From positions 19,495,067 to 19,559,066 of the forward strand of contig OX344758.2 in assembly GCA_947034885.2 (NCBI GenBank): a DNA stretch of 64,000 nt, read 5' to 3'. The translations under genes and the position numbers were made by a program. Positions 36,851 through 49,049 of this stretch are shown here, one piece after another (the stretch's first letter is position 1; every line of letters starts with the position of its first letter). The stretch comes from Thuidium tamariscinum (lineage: Eukaryota > Streptophyta > Bryopsida > Hypnales > Thuidiaceae). A model generated the notes under the pieces. The model ran no database searches and had not been told where the DNA came from. It was given only the letters and a program-made list of their open reading frames with translations.

Positions 36851-38420
36851 ACTATGTGAGGACACTTTTTGTCCCATTAGGCTTTGAGGGATTAAAGAAA
36901 ATAGTAGTTTACAATGATTTGATTAATTAGACACTTCTCAACAGAAGCACTCCTAGCATGGGCCCTAATTAATCTATGTAGTTTATAAAACCACACACCT
37001 ACAAACACTTTTCACTTGCAAACATATTTTTTTCATTTTATAAATTGTATGCACTATTTCAAAGCCTTTTGTAGGAGCGATTCTAAATGACCACTTGGTT
37101 TTTGAACATGCTAGCATAGATCATTTAAGTGTAGAAATTTTTTAAACTCCAAAAAGTACCTCAATTAGGGTTGGGGGTTGAGAGCAAGAATTTTGGATAC
37201 CAATATCAAGATGCTATTTGTGCAATGCCAAATCTTTGATGTTTTATGTTGAAGAATAGAGTTGAGAGTCTAATTTTCTTTTTCAAAAACACACCTAATT
37301 TTCACTCATTTAAAAATATTTTAGTAGAAGTAGGTTTAACTCCTAAATGTACTAAAGTGCAAAAAGTGGCTAATGAACATATTGAAAATGAAATTTTTTT
37401 TCTCATTACAACTTGGATGAAAGTCATCTTAATTTCTAGAGATACTTTATGAAATTGTTGTCCTATCAAAAGATTGGTTTTGGTGTTACTAGAGTACATA
37501 TTTCTATAAAATTACAAATGTGCAAGTATGTCAATTGGTTGACCAAGCCAAAATTGCATTGACTCTTGTTGAAATTTAGAATCTCAAAATTGAGGTAATA
37601 GAATTAAAGATTACAAAAATTTCAAAAAATCACCATATCAAGAGAAACTCATTTCAAAATTCAAATCCATTCAAACAAAAATTTACTCAAAAATGACAAT
37701 ATTTTTTTTGTAAATGAATTTAGAAGGAATTTAGAATTTTTCCTTTCAAAATTTATAGAAAAATATTCATGATAACTTTGATGAATTTAATCATACGAAT
37801 AGAATCTAAAAATCAAATTCTACAACTTTTATTTGCACTTCAATTACAAGATATTCTTTCAAATAGTACTTTGTAATGATTTTTCCATAATCATCGATTT
37901 TGGAGATGAATCTTAATGCTCAGGGGTTAAGAGTGAAAGAAAAACTAAATCATTAATAGCTCTAAGATGGAATTAAAACATACTAATCTCAATATTGAGA
38001 TTGTTCTAGCAAGAGATCTTAACCTTGTGATTATCTTTAAATGTTTTGTTTTTGTTTTTATAATGTAAAAATTGATTTTAGATATAATCCCTACAAGTCA
38101 TTTTTTCAAGAAAATGATTTTTTATTTTAATTAAAAAGAGTTTTTGTAATCCTCACATTACTAATGAAAATGGATTGAATCCGAGTGTTCTATATAGGCA
38201 AAAATACAATATGTAGGAAAAAGTTTGGGCTCATTGTACTATAACTTTTGCTCCCAATAACTATTTGAAATAAAACTTAAATTCATCTAAAGATAATGCT
38301 TTTAAAGAAAAATTAATCTTCATACAAGGTTTCAAAAAAGAAAGACAGGTATTGAAATGCAGAAGCCTATACAGAATTCTTTTGCCCCTTTAGTAAACAA
38401 TGGAATTTTAGGGGTTAAGT
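36851..38420. repeat. AT-rich DNA with partial R2 repeat
   Basis: About 37,930-38,420 matches the R2 family (2,438-3,012; 21,965-22,868): a GATGGAATTAAAACATACTA block, a GTTCTAGCAAG block, and a right edge TTTTAGGGG before TTAA. The remainder is AT-rich with no gene. Confidence 0.45.
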
Positions 38421-38482
38421 TATATTTTAAATTCATCTTTACATATTTTGTTACACCTATAATTTAGAATAGGATTAAATAT

Positions 38483-38554
<72 letters not shown>
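38483..38554. repeat. (CA)n(TA)n compound microsatellite
   Basis: About 14 CA units running into about 22 TA units, uninterrupted. Confidence 0.95.
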
Positions 38555-38559
<5 letters not shown>

Positions 38560-40929
38560 AGCACTTTTTGTTTTTTCCTCTAAATGATTGAATTTGACAT
38601 TCAATTTTTTAATCCAATCTACAAAAATGAAGAATTTGAAGTGAATTTAATTTTTATCAAAAGTATACTTGAAAACTTTGTAAAATCCTAAAAATGAATA
38701 ATTTATTATGCTTTGAAGTTGATGATCTATACACATGTTTTCTTCTTTAAATATTCATGATATTTGACATCTTCCCCTCCAAAATTGTAATTTTTATAAC
38801 TTATAAGGACATGTGAAATAATCTTTTGGGAATGGAGTAATTAAGAATGAATCTAGAAATCCTACAAAAGTATTCCTACATGACACTTTGGTATTTTAAG
38901 CTTCTAAATTCATTTTTGTTGATTATTGTTTTTGTCAAAAATGCATTGACCAAATCAATACACAAAATTTTATTTTTTTGCACAATGACAATGAAGAGAA
39001 ATCAGTTCATCTTGTATTGATTAGGGCCCTCTTTTCTTGTAGTATCTAAATTAAACTTTGAAGTCCTTTTTTAGTTCAATATTCAATGTTTTTTGAAAAA
39101 AAAAATCATAGGATATAGATTTTTTATTACAACATTACAATCCTTGGATTGGCAATTTTCTAATTTCTTAATGATTTAGTATTTTGAATCATTCTCTACT
39201 TTTTCTTACTTACTCTTTTTTTCCCTATATATTGTACAATTCCAAATGGTTAGAAATTTTCAAGCATGTACTTGGCAATTTGCCTTGAAGAAAAATCTTA
39301 AGAAGCACCAACAACATAGAGTCATGGACATTCTTTCAAGGTGATTGCAAGAAAGATAAGTCCTATTTGGTGTTACAATTAGAATGATAGAGTTGTTTTC
39401 TATTAGTTTTATTGTAGGAGGAACTCAATGAATTCAATTTTTTTTGTTTATTGAATATGGCTAACTTGATTGTAATCATATCCCTTATTTTCAAAAAATT
39501 TAAAAAAATCATTTTATAATTTAAAGTTAATTTTGCTAATGTACCACACTTTGAGGTTTAGGATATTTTACTACATTGGGAGTCCCCAAATTTAATGATT
39601 TAGAGCTGAAATTTTGATGGTCTATTTGCACAATAGGGATGCATGTGCCTACCAAAAGGCCTCTCAAAATACATTATTTTATAGCTTCCATATTTGTGCA
39701 AATAAGGTTCCCTTGCGCACGCACTTTTGAACATTGAAGATGATTTTAATTTCATTTTTTTGGTGAAATTGGAACCCTATTGAGTCCTTACAAATTAATA
39801 AAAAAAAATTTGGTTCATCACTTTCTATGTATCATTAATTTATACTTCATTGTATCCACTTTTTGTAACAACTTGGCTTTTATTTCACATAGTATTGTTT
39901 TAGTAATTTCAAGTAGTCATAGTATTTGCAACGTGTAGTACTTTTAGTTGTTGATTTTTTAGATCAACAATTGAGATTGTTCATTTTTCTAATACTCCTA
40001 ATACTCCTAATATGAAGCAAAAAATATATAGATTTGGCAAACTCTACAAAAATTGAACAATCTTTCTTGCAACCACCCTTCAAACAAAATCTTGACACTG
40101 TGAAGTGCAATTGTCTTATTTTCTGGAGGGTCAAAAAAAGGATTTTTGTCAATATAAAGGTGATTATCTTGCAATCCATAGTGGAAAATTTTGAAATTTT
40201 TCCACATCCTTTCAAACAAGCATACTACAAGATCCTATAGTTATATCTAGAATTTTGTACTTGCATTAGAACTAACAATTTTTGAGTGTTTTTGGTGAAA
40301 CTTTAGGGGTTATATAGCATGCGTTGTCTTTGCCTTGAATCTATAACTAATGGTATAAAATATTCTACATCCATCAATAGCTAAGTGGATAGCTACAAGC
40401 TAAATCTAATAAGCAAGAAGCATTAAAAAAAGGCAATGGGCATGAATGCTATTGAATGTTATATGTGCTACAAAATTTTTTTTACACTGTTTTGCCAATT
40501 TAAGGCGAAATCTCACACATTCAATGAAATTACAATATATTCAAGGATACTATGAACTAATTTGAATAGGATGTATGAGCTCAAATTTTTTAATTAACAA
40601 GTATAATTCAAAATTTTCTAATTTGTAATAATAAGAACAAGCATCACAATAGTAAGAGCATAGAGTGTATTATTAGTACAATGTATTGTCAAGCTCCTAT
40701 ACATACTATGGAAGGCTACTCAAGTTAGCCTCCAACTATTAACTCTACTAGAATTTTGCCTTCTTCAAGGCCTTCTTCTTCTAGAATTTTGTTGTTGTTG
40801 TGTCCTTTCTTTGGCTTCTTCACAAATGCTAACATGTATAGAATAATGTGAGGAGTAAAAGACAAGATTGAAGTAGTGGAATAGAGGATTGAATAGTGGA
40901 AGAGCAACTTGAAATTTGCACCAATAGCT
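38555..40929. other. AT-rich gene desert
   Basis: No coding or structured feature supported. Confidence 0.45.
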
Positions 40930-42060
40930 AAAAGAAAACATACCTTTGGGATGAGAAAACACTACTTCTAGCCCTAGTAGTACAACTTTAGGAGGAAACA
41001 CAACTTTGGAATGAAAAATTGCTACTCATGAGGCCAATTCTTGCAAGGTACAAATCTCACTATAAGAGAAAGGGGTGTTTTTAGTATAGTCCTAGTAGTA
41101 TAGTCTTTTAAGTAATGACCTTAAAGTAAGGTTTTTACTAAAAATTTATTGAAAAAACTATCTTTTTAGTAAAATTTTACTAAATACCTTACTTGAAGGT
41201 CATTACTTAAAAGACCATACCACTAGGACTATATTGAAAACACCCCATTTTCTTATAGTGTCTTAATTTTTAAATGTATTAAGTGTTTTGCACTTTGATT
41301 AAATTGAATATGTTTGCGCATGGAGAGACCTAGAAAGAGATTGAAAGCCAAAAGAAAGGTATAGAGTGTTGTTCTCCTATTCTTTGTATTTTGGAGATAA
41401 ACAAAACTATTTTGTATACAAAATTAGATTTCCAACCTATACCCAAGCCTAAAGAGGAAACAAATCGTGGGGAACACGAAGCACTACTTCGGGCCCAGGT
41501 AATGCAACTTGAGAAGTAGAATGAACAACTTTTGGAGGAGAAAGAGCAACTCCAAAGGCAAAAACCATAAGATACAAATCTTAAGTATTTTTTCTTTTGA
41601 CTAAATTGGACATATTTGTTGATGGGGGGAAACCTAAAAAAAGATTGAAAGCCATGAAGAAGGTACAAAGTGTTCTTTTATTTTTTACATCTTGGAATTA
41701 ATCAAAACTATTTTGGGTGTAGAATTGGTTTTTTAGCCCAATGAAAAAACAAAACATAGGGATTATGAAGCAATTCTTCTGGTCCGTGTAGTGTAACTTG
41801 AGAGAAATAAAAAGCAACTTCAAGATGAGAAATTCCTACTTAGTACTAGGTACAAATCTTTAGTGTTTTTTTCTTTTGACTAAATTGGACATCTTTGCTA
41901 ATGGGGAGAGACGTGGTAAGAGATTGAAATCCATGAAGAAAGTAGAAAACATTGTCTTCTATGTTTTGCATCTTGGGATTAATTGGAATTGTTTTGTGTG
42001 CAAAATTGCATTTTGAACCCAATAAGCTGGTTGGGCGTAGGGAGGAGGGCATCAATATAT
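40930..42060 (+). repeat. Three tandem ~300-bp units with coiled-coil-like coding traces
   Basis: Units begin near 40,940, 41,465 and 41,755. In each, a stretch reading like heptad-rich Leu/Glu/Gln sequence (best in the second: LLEEKEQLQRQ) is followed by GTACAAATCTTAA-type sequence, then a TTGGACATnTTTGnTnATGG block and an AGATTGAAAGCCATGAAGAA block. A fourth partial unit lies at 45,950-46,110. All are decayed. They may be relics of a repeat-built gene or of the same element as the CRN fossil downstream; the parent family is not recognised. Confidence 0.55.
41058..41260. mobile_element. 203-bp CACTA-type MITE with TCT target duplication
   Basis: Ends CACTATAAGAGAAAGGGGTG and, inverted, CACCCCATTTTCTTATAGTG. 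TCT duplicated at 41,055-41,057 and 41,261-41,263. Extended inverted arms (about 90 bp, with AGTCTTTTAAGTAATGACCTT) make it a near-perfect foldback. The sibling tandem units show the uninterrupted site ACAAATCTTAA. Confidence 0.92.
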
Positions 42061-43599
42061 GCAAGGTTTCCTATAGTATGCAAGTGAATACAATAGCAAA
42101 GCTTTGTGAGCTTGTGGATGAAAAAGTTGCATTAGAAAAAATTTCAACCCTCAAAGGGATTGCTTCCTTTTGAGGAGTTACCCTCAAGAGAACACACAAC
42201 TCCTTTGAAGAGCAGTGGTCACTAGTCATCATCAATGATGACTAGTGACTCCATTAAAATAATATTAAAAAATAATAAAAAGTTTAAAAAGTTAAAATTT
42301 ATTAATAAAATAATTTTTAAAAAAACTTAAAAATATCAAAATGTTAATTAAAATATTAAGATAACAATAATATTAAAATAGCATTCTGATGTGGCATTAA
42401 CCCTGGAACATCACAAGTCTTTTGGAAATTGAGAACTTGACTTAGAAATATCAAAAATTCAGACGAAAAAAGTTGAGGACTGATCTTCACAATGCATGAA
42501 GTAGCCATATGATCTTGTATTTTTCCACAATTACTATAGGACACTAAACAGAAATTTACCAAAAAAATTCATAACATAGAGATCATGAAGTTTGACCGCA
42601 GAATGGGTGCCGTTGACCACAATAGACAAGACGTGAGTTCCGATATTAGGATGATAGAACAAGCATGCAACCACTTGGAAAAATTCAAGAAAAATAAAAA
42701 ACCTTAGAAAGAAAGTGACCAACTCACTATATAGATCCCATATTGTGCAACTGCATAGATGCAAAATTGTTGACCTTGTAATGAACTAATGTGCTATGAA
42801 CTACTCAAATTAAACAATTTTGGAGGCCATTCACCCACTGCCCAAACCGGCATCATGCTTGATTCCGAATATAGTAATACAATTAGCATTCGAGAAACAC
42901 CTCTATTCTGCCATGTGGTATGTTTGAGGCCTAAGGTCAAATTCAATAATGTTCTCCACCTTCATACTGACATTAGTAACCAATAGCATCTACATTCTAT
43001 CGCATATTCTTCAGTGCCACATCCCCATGACCTTTTTTTTTAACATTTTGTGCTTGTCAGTACATGACATGTGGCGTAGTACTACACATCTTTTCATTAC
43101 TTGTATTCTCTATGAGAATGTTGGACATTGTTTTCTATTGATTTTTATATTGAACGCAATTACTTTCCATCCAAGCTGCCCCAATCTAAAATTGCACCTC
43201 TAAATTTTGACTTATCAACATTTTGAATGTAGGGCATATTGAAATTTTTAGCAAAACTATACACAAAGCACTACTTCCATTTTTCATTTCCTCATGCTTC
43301 TAGAAGAGTTGTAGCTCTTACCATGAATCTACAAGAAATCCAACTCCAAAGTTCCAAGAAAAAAACTAGATGAAAAAACCTTATTGTCAGTCTTATGTGC
43401 CCTTCACATTTTGTCTATTGTCCATATTTTGGATGTCGACGCGCTCTAGAATTAATCAAAATTGAAAATTTGAAATTTTTTGTAGTATCAATTTTCTTAA
43501 ACATTTTTAAAATATTTAAAAAGTGAAATGACTTTAAATGCTATTCTGCTATTTTCAACCACTCCAATTCATTGGCTAAAACAAAATTGATTTTTTTTT
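42061..43599. other. AT-rich DNA, no gene supported
   Basis: Follows the third tandem unit. A TTAACCCTGGAACATC word near 42,397 resembles a TTAA-element end, but no partner was found. Confidence 0.35.
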
Positions 43600-44594
43600 G
43601 CCTATGTTCCCTTGTTGTTCTCCGTTGTCCAAGACTCACAACCCCTTGGAGGGCTCACTTGTTTCCTAATGTTGTGCTTATTCGTGCACCTCAAGATAGT
43701 GGAAAATATCCTTGTTGCAATTGATAGGACAAGTAATACTCCCACTATTTTTGAGAATGTATATTATATGAGCCTTGTAGATCTTTCTGGAAGTGAAAAG
43801 ACATTTGAGAGTGTATGTATACAGTAGCACCCAAGCATTAGTCTTGATGAAATTCAATCACCACCCAAAGATAAAGAAAGGCATTCTGAGCGAAGGTCTA
43901 ATCTCATCCTTATTGATGAAGGGCAAGCCTTTAATATGGACTTGACTATTTGGAACACCTTTAAATCTATTATGGGTGCTCTTAAAGATCATCTCTATAT
44001 GATTTTTGTGGTGACATGAGGCAATGTGATTGTATCTAATAGTGGAATATGGTTGTCATTCCAATGAAGTTTTTTGAGGGTGCAACCATTTCCCTTTCGC
44101 CTACCGAGCACAACAATATGTCTTTGCAACTAACATCAATTGAAGCCACAGAGCTATTGAAAAAATTTGTATCAATTGGGACTTGGGGTTGGTAGGAGAC
44201 TTGTGACATTTGATAACTTAGTAAAAGATGTTATGGCGGACATCATTGTTGACATAAAAATTGCTCACTCGTAAACAATATGGCCTTTAAAATGTACCAA
44301 TAGACAACAAGAAAGAAGAGATGACCAAGAGATTGTTGAGCGGAGGTTGTTTCTCTCTGGGATTGGTCTAAGAAGTAGATAGCTCAAGTAAGATTGAAAG
44401 TAAAACTACTAGTTGTGAGGCTTGCTTCCCAAGCTTTCTGTCATATACTTAGAGGATTTGAACACGGCGTGTGCTTTTGCATTTTCCCCAGCTCACCACC
44501 CAATGACCACCACATATACCAAGCTTGAGTCTTTAGCGTTACAGTTAGAAGGAGAGAGTGTAGAGTTTGTTACTATCATCTAAGTTTTATGATT

Positions 44595-45068
44595 CACCAT
44601 TATAAGAACTCATGTTTTAGGTGACGAATTTTAGTTACTATAGCATCTAATGTAGCAATATGTGTTTTTATGTCAACAATGATGTCTGCCATAACATCAA
44701 GATGTTATGGCGGACATCATTGTTGACATAAAAACACATATTGCTACACATTAGAGGAGATTCGAGGGCAACGGGAGATTGTGAGTTCTCGAAGCTGTGA
44801 ACGCAGGAATCTGCCGCAGGAATGCAGAACTGGCCTGTGCTGATGTGGTCGAGAGTGTGCCACGTCACCGATTTTTTTTTTTAAATTTAAAAAAAAATTA
44901 AATTTTTTTTTTTCATTTCAGGACGATTTTTTTTAAAAAAAATTAATTAATTACTGATCAGGAACAATTCGGGGAACAGGGCTTTCGCAGTCTCCTGTTG
45001 CCCTCGAATCTCCTCTAATGTTGGATGCTAACTAAAATCTGTCACCTAAAACATGAGTTTTTATAGTG
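44595..45068. mobile_element. CACTA-like foldback MITE inside the CRN fossil
   Basis: Outer inverted ends: CATTATAAGAACTCATGTTT at left and CACTATAAAAACTCATG (read inward) at right. The arms continue through TTTTAGGTGAC, TTTTAGTTA and, after an interrupting hairpin, GAGGAGATTCGAGGGCAAC. The centre holds a poly-A/T stretch at 44,873-44,950. The CACTATAA terminus suggests a CACTA-type nonautonomous element. Confidence 0.65.
44649..44752. repeat. ~100-bp near-perfect hairpin inserted in the MITE's left arm
   Basis: Arms of ~50 bp (44,649-44,698 and 44,701-44,752) around a 2-nt loop, with about one mismatch and one 2-nt indel. The arm sequence beginning GATGTTATGGCGGACATCAT is also present once at 44,227-44,267, about 430 bp upstream in the fossil. 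Confidence 0.85.
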
Positions 45069-45949
45069 CACTTTCTTTACACACTTTGATAAGCTTGAGC
45101 AAAGCTTTGAGGGGTGAGAATCCAAATGTACAGTTCATGAGAGGAATAGTAAGGATGTTGTTGCAAGAGGAGTTTTTGCGTTGCTCAATGCTTAGTGGGC
45201 TTCATGGACTTAATGTTGATAAAGCACTTAGGTAGGGCTAAGTTATCAAAGAATAGGACTTCTTGAGATTTCCATTATAATTGTACAAAATATTTTTGTA
45301 TTGCGAGTTGTATTGCAGGGTCGTGGCATCTGTTGTGAGTATTAAAAAAAAAGAATTATTGATGTTTGTTTGTTGAGTGATTGAAAGGTTGGAACTGGAT
45401 TAATTGCCAAGTTTCTAAGTTTCAAAGTCTTGCAAATAATACAATTTATGAGCACCAATATCAAAATGAGTTTTATAGGGTAGCTTGTACAATTACTTCC
45501 AACAATGTAGTTTTATCGCTAGATGTTGGGATCCTATATGGAGGTAGTAGTTTCTTGGACTTTTTGCTATCTCCATTGGAATGGGGATTTGAACTACTAA
45601 AGGATGGATCCAAACTAGAGGAACAAACAAATACATTTAATCCAAGTGGTGTGTATGCCAAACTTCTTTAGGATGAAGTAGTTGTGCAATATGTGATCTT
45701 GGACTTCCACATGAAGCCCCTTGTTTAGACCATTCTAGCCAACCGCTCTATTTGTCATATTGTCTTCAACAATGGTTTTAAAATGAAAACTCTTTACATC
45801 TTTGGGAGTCAACCAAAGACATTGCATGTAGAAAGGGTGTCTGTTGCACTCCAGGCTTCCAAGGAACTTGACTAAACAATGTGGCTCACATACTTTTGTA
45901 CTGCTCATTCATCTTCCTAAATTTCTTAATAGTTGATTCTTTGACTTTG

Positions 45950-46110
45950 CATTTATTTTTTGCATCTTCGGGTTAATAAAAACCGTTGTATGTGCAAAAT
46001 TTTGGTCCTAATCTAAAAAGTTGGTTGGGCTTATGGAAAGGGGCATTGTTGTTTGTAGGGATCTAAATTGCAACATGCGGGTGAATACAACAATGAAGCC
46101 TTATTTTACT
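45950..46110 (+). repeat. Fourth copy of the 40.9-42.1 kb unit
   Basis: Shares TTTTGCATCTT(C/G)GG, TGTGCAAAATT and AGTTGGTTGGGC blocks with 41,970-42,040. It places this repeat on both sides of the CRN fossil. Confidence 0.55.
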
Positions 46111-46739
46111 ACTTCGGTTGATGAGGCTTAATAGTGCAACTATAGATATTGCATTAAGGTGAAGAAGAGTTTCTAGATAGATTTCATAATTGATGGTGAA
46201 GATGTTGAATGATACAACGTGCAAATAAATGCTTAGCAACTTATATGCAGACAAGCAAGGGCATTGAGGTTAGTAGATTATTAAATATATTAGTGCTTGA
46301 AAATGCTAAGAATTATGTGGCATGGATCACACATGCTAATTTTATTAGAAATAAAGTTGTGGACTTTGAGACAATGAAGCACTTCTTGAAACACAAGTAT
46401 TCTAGTGAATGGACTAAAGATTCTTTGGAAGGAGCAAGTGTGAAAAATTCTAGACTGGGATAAGTCTCCATAGTTTATGAGTCCATATCCTTGCCAAAGG
46501 CATCTTCTCCAAATTTCAAGGACAAAGCACATAGGGGGGTTCTACATAATATTGTCATTGATGCTAAAGTAAATACAGTTAATGTGAGAATGTGTGAAAT
46601 AAATTTTAGAACTTTGAACTGCACAATCTACAAAACATTTGTATTTAACATGAAGAAAAAAAAATTCTCTTACACATTACAAAACAAGATTATCTGTAAT
46701 GACCTCAAACCTTCTTACTTAAATTTTTTCTTTAGAAGG
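46111..46739. other. Diverged DNA after the fossil, no gene supported
   Basis: Short frames exist around 46,209-46,745 on both strands but show no domain. May be further decayed parts of the same locus. Confidence 0.3.
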
Positions 46740-47318
46740 TTTTGAGCTTTAAATCTTTATGGTGGAAAATTGAGTTGAGAATCTAGGAAAAAAAAGTGAA
46801 ATCTAAAAAATTCATTTTCATTCTTAAAATAAATTATTAAATAGAAGTAGGTTCAAGGTTAAAAGAAAAAATAGTTTATCTACATAAATCAATCTACCTA
46901 CCTTTTAGATAATTAATTGCTCTAAAATGGGAGTTAAAACACACTAATTACAATGATACTATTTTAGCAAGAAAATGAAATCATGTAGAATCTTTTAAAA
47001 AGAAATTGTAAACATTGCATTTAGAAATGAATTCTACAAGTTATTTTTTCAAAAAGATGCTTAGATTGCTTAAGAAACAAGATTGTCCATAACTTTCACA
47101 TAACTTATTCAATTAAACTGAAACAAAGCTTCATATGTCGACAAAAATATAATCTATGAGGAAAAAATATTTTTAAGAAAAAAATTCAATTTTTTTGCTA
47201 CCCAACCTCCTTTAATTTGAGCTTATTTGAACATGACTTTAGTTCCTAAGCACCAATTAGAAAAATAAAATTTATATTCCCACAAAGCTAATGGACACAA
47301 TCAAAAGTGTCTTGACCT
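46740..47318. repeat. R2 repeat, partial copy
   Basis: Matches 22,250-22,800 in order: a GAGCTTTAAA block, GGAAAATTGAGTTGAGA, a GGAGTTAAAACACACTAA block, ATAACTTTCACATAAC, and GCACCAATTAGAAAA. It ends at the TTAA where the T1 MITE begins. Confidence 0.55.
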
Positions 47319-47322
47319 TTAA

Positions 47323-47694
47323 CCCCTAAACGACGGGCGGGTCACCATGGACATCAGCGGGTTGCAAACAATGTGTTCTTCAATGCAAACTGCATGAAAA
47401 AGTATACGTTGTGAACAGTGCAAGAGAATATGAAAAGGATGTTGAATGCAGCCGTAGTTTGCCCGCATTTCAAATTTTGAGTTGGGCACTGTGAGCTACA
47501 TCTTGTGTTGAGAGAACCTCGACCTCCCTAAAAATATAAGTTTAGTAATGTAGTTTAATTTTTAGATTGCATCACAATGCAGGATCATGAGCCTGCTACC
47601 CAAAAAAATTTGATGAAAAAAGACTTCTCTCCATTCTGCAGAGCGCCCAGAAGCCATTCATCGACCAAAAAACGGCGCCCGCGTTGTTTAAGGG
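47323..47694. mobile_element. Intact TTAA-flanked MITE T1, 372 bp
   Basis: TTAA at 47,319-47,322 and 47,695-47,698. Inverted ends CCCCTAAACGACGGGCG and, read inward from the right, CCCTTAAACAACGCGGGCG. Homologous over its length to the split element at 20,474-23,832. Noncoding. TTAA target and C-rich ends suggest a piggyBac-type origin; unproven. Confidence 0.75.
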
Positions 47695-47698
47695 TTAA

Positions 47699-49049
47699 CA
47701 AATCTGAAATCTTCTTGGACCTTCAGTCTGCCAGATGCTTAACAATGTCTCAAATCTAATTCATAAGAATATTCCTAAAAAAACAGATTGACAGTACCTA
47801 AAGTCAAAAATGATCTCTCAAGTAGTTAAAAAAACTGGGCATCAAAATTGAAATTGATCCACAAATTGACTCATCAAACTTAATAAAAAGAAACACAAGA
47901 TATTTAGGTATTACATTGACAAACCCATTGCAATCAAATTGAGAATTGCAAGGTGGTCAAGCATTGGAACAAAGTGTTTGTGTTGTATACCAAAACTCAA
48001 AACCTACAACTTTGAATTGTACCAACTCCAAGTTGTTCATATTACAACTCAAATGTAGAGGTGAGTCAAAGCATTGAGGAGAGATGTTCATCCCCCTGAT
48101 GTCTGCCAAAATTCGCAACAATTCAGATCATTTTTATGCATAAAATATCACAAACTCCATAGAATATATCCAACTTGTCAAGAACCAAGCAGTTACCTTG
48201 AACAATATTGATGACGAGGCTAGGGTTGAGGAATGAGTGGCAACAAATAAAACTAGAAACCTGAATTCCTCACTAGTGACCTCACAAGGGTGAGTACACG
48301 GGGTTAGTTCACTTCCAACTACACTAAGCGTAGTGTGTCTTCTTTTTCTACTTGCCTAGCGTAGATTCTGAAATAATATGGGCCTACCTAGCAGAGGACT
48401 GTGAGCAGTGTTGTAATCAAGACATTAGATTCTACATCAAAGGGTGCAAAAAAAAGTTCCACAGAATACCTCCAAAAGTGAAATAAATGACACTCACCTA
48501 GCTAGTGTTCAGATCTATGGTTGCGAACCCCAGCACAATTGCACAATGAAAATCTTAAAAAATCAACTGGTCTGATGCAACCAACAGTATCAGGGCAATG
48601 AATGAAAAGCCATCCACAAGCAGGCCCTCACAAAATCACCGCTGGAAGCTGAGCTCGACCGCATGGTCAGTGGTCACATACCCATGTTACAGGTGGGGGT
48701 CATTTTGATAGACAATCTGTCTGAAATGAAAGATAATCTCGAGGGGGTTCGCACGAGGGAATTATCTACAACTCACCCATCATCCACTCCACACTAAACC
48801 TGTAAATATTTAAATGCACAAAAGAATCTCGAAACTGTGAAAACTGAAAGAAAGAAAAACAAATAACACAAGTACACAATAAAAAAATATTATGAATCCA
48901 GACTCTTTTGAACTGAGAAATCACAGCTGACAAAGCCGTTCCATGAAACTCAACTCTGGTGGCGTTCAAGGCCACTTAGTACAGATGACGTAGTATAAAA
49001 AACACTAGACTACGTGCATGAGCGCTCCGCGCTCCACGCTCACTTCCAT
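47699..49049. other. Spacer and RPS29 3' region
   Basis: Includes the RPS29 3' UTR near 49,000. No other gene recognised. Confidence 0.35.

Larger units (their letters stand above)
43600..45870 (+). pseudogene. Crinkler (CRN)-like gene fossil
   Basis: Two remnants resemble Crinkler/CR-type effector proteins. Around 43,730-44,190 there are traces of the NTPase region, with a Walker-B-like LILIDEGQ segment. Around 45,380-45,860 is the C-terminal region, with an EWGFELLKDG-like segment followed by hydrophobic strand motifs typical of the family. The two are separated by a foldback DNA element (44,595-45,068). The copy is broken, with several breaks, and looks old given its divergence. Assignment rests on motif order recalled from the family, not on a search. 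Confidence 0.5.

Noticed and set aside
43612-43827. Kinesin-like LVDLSGSEK motif
   Set aside because: It resembles the kinesin switch II phrase, but no other motor motif is nearby and the flanking sequence fits a CRN-like fossil better.
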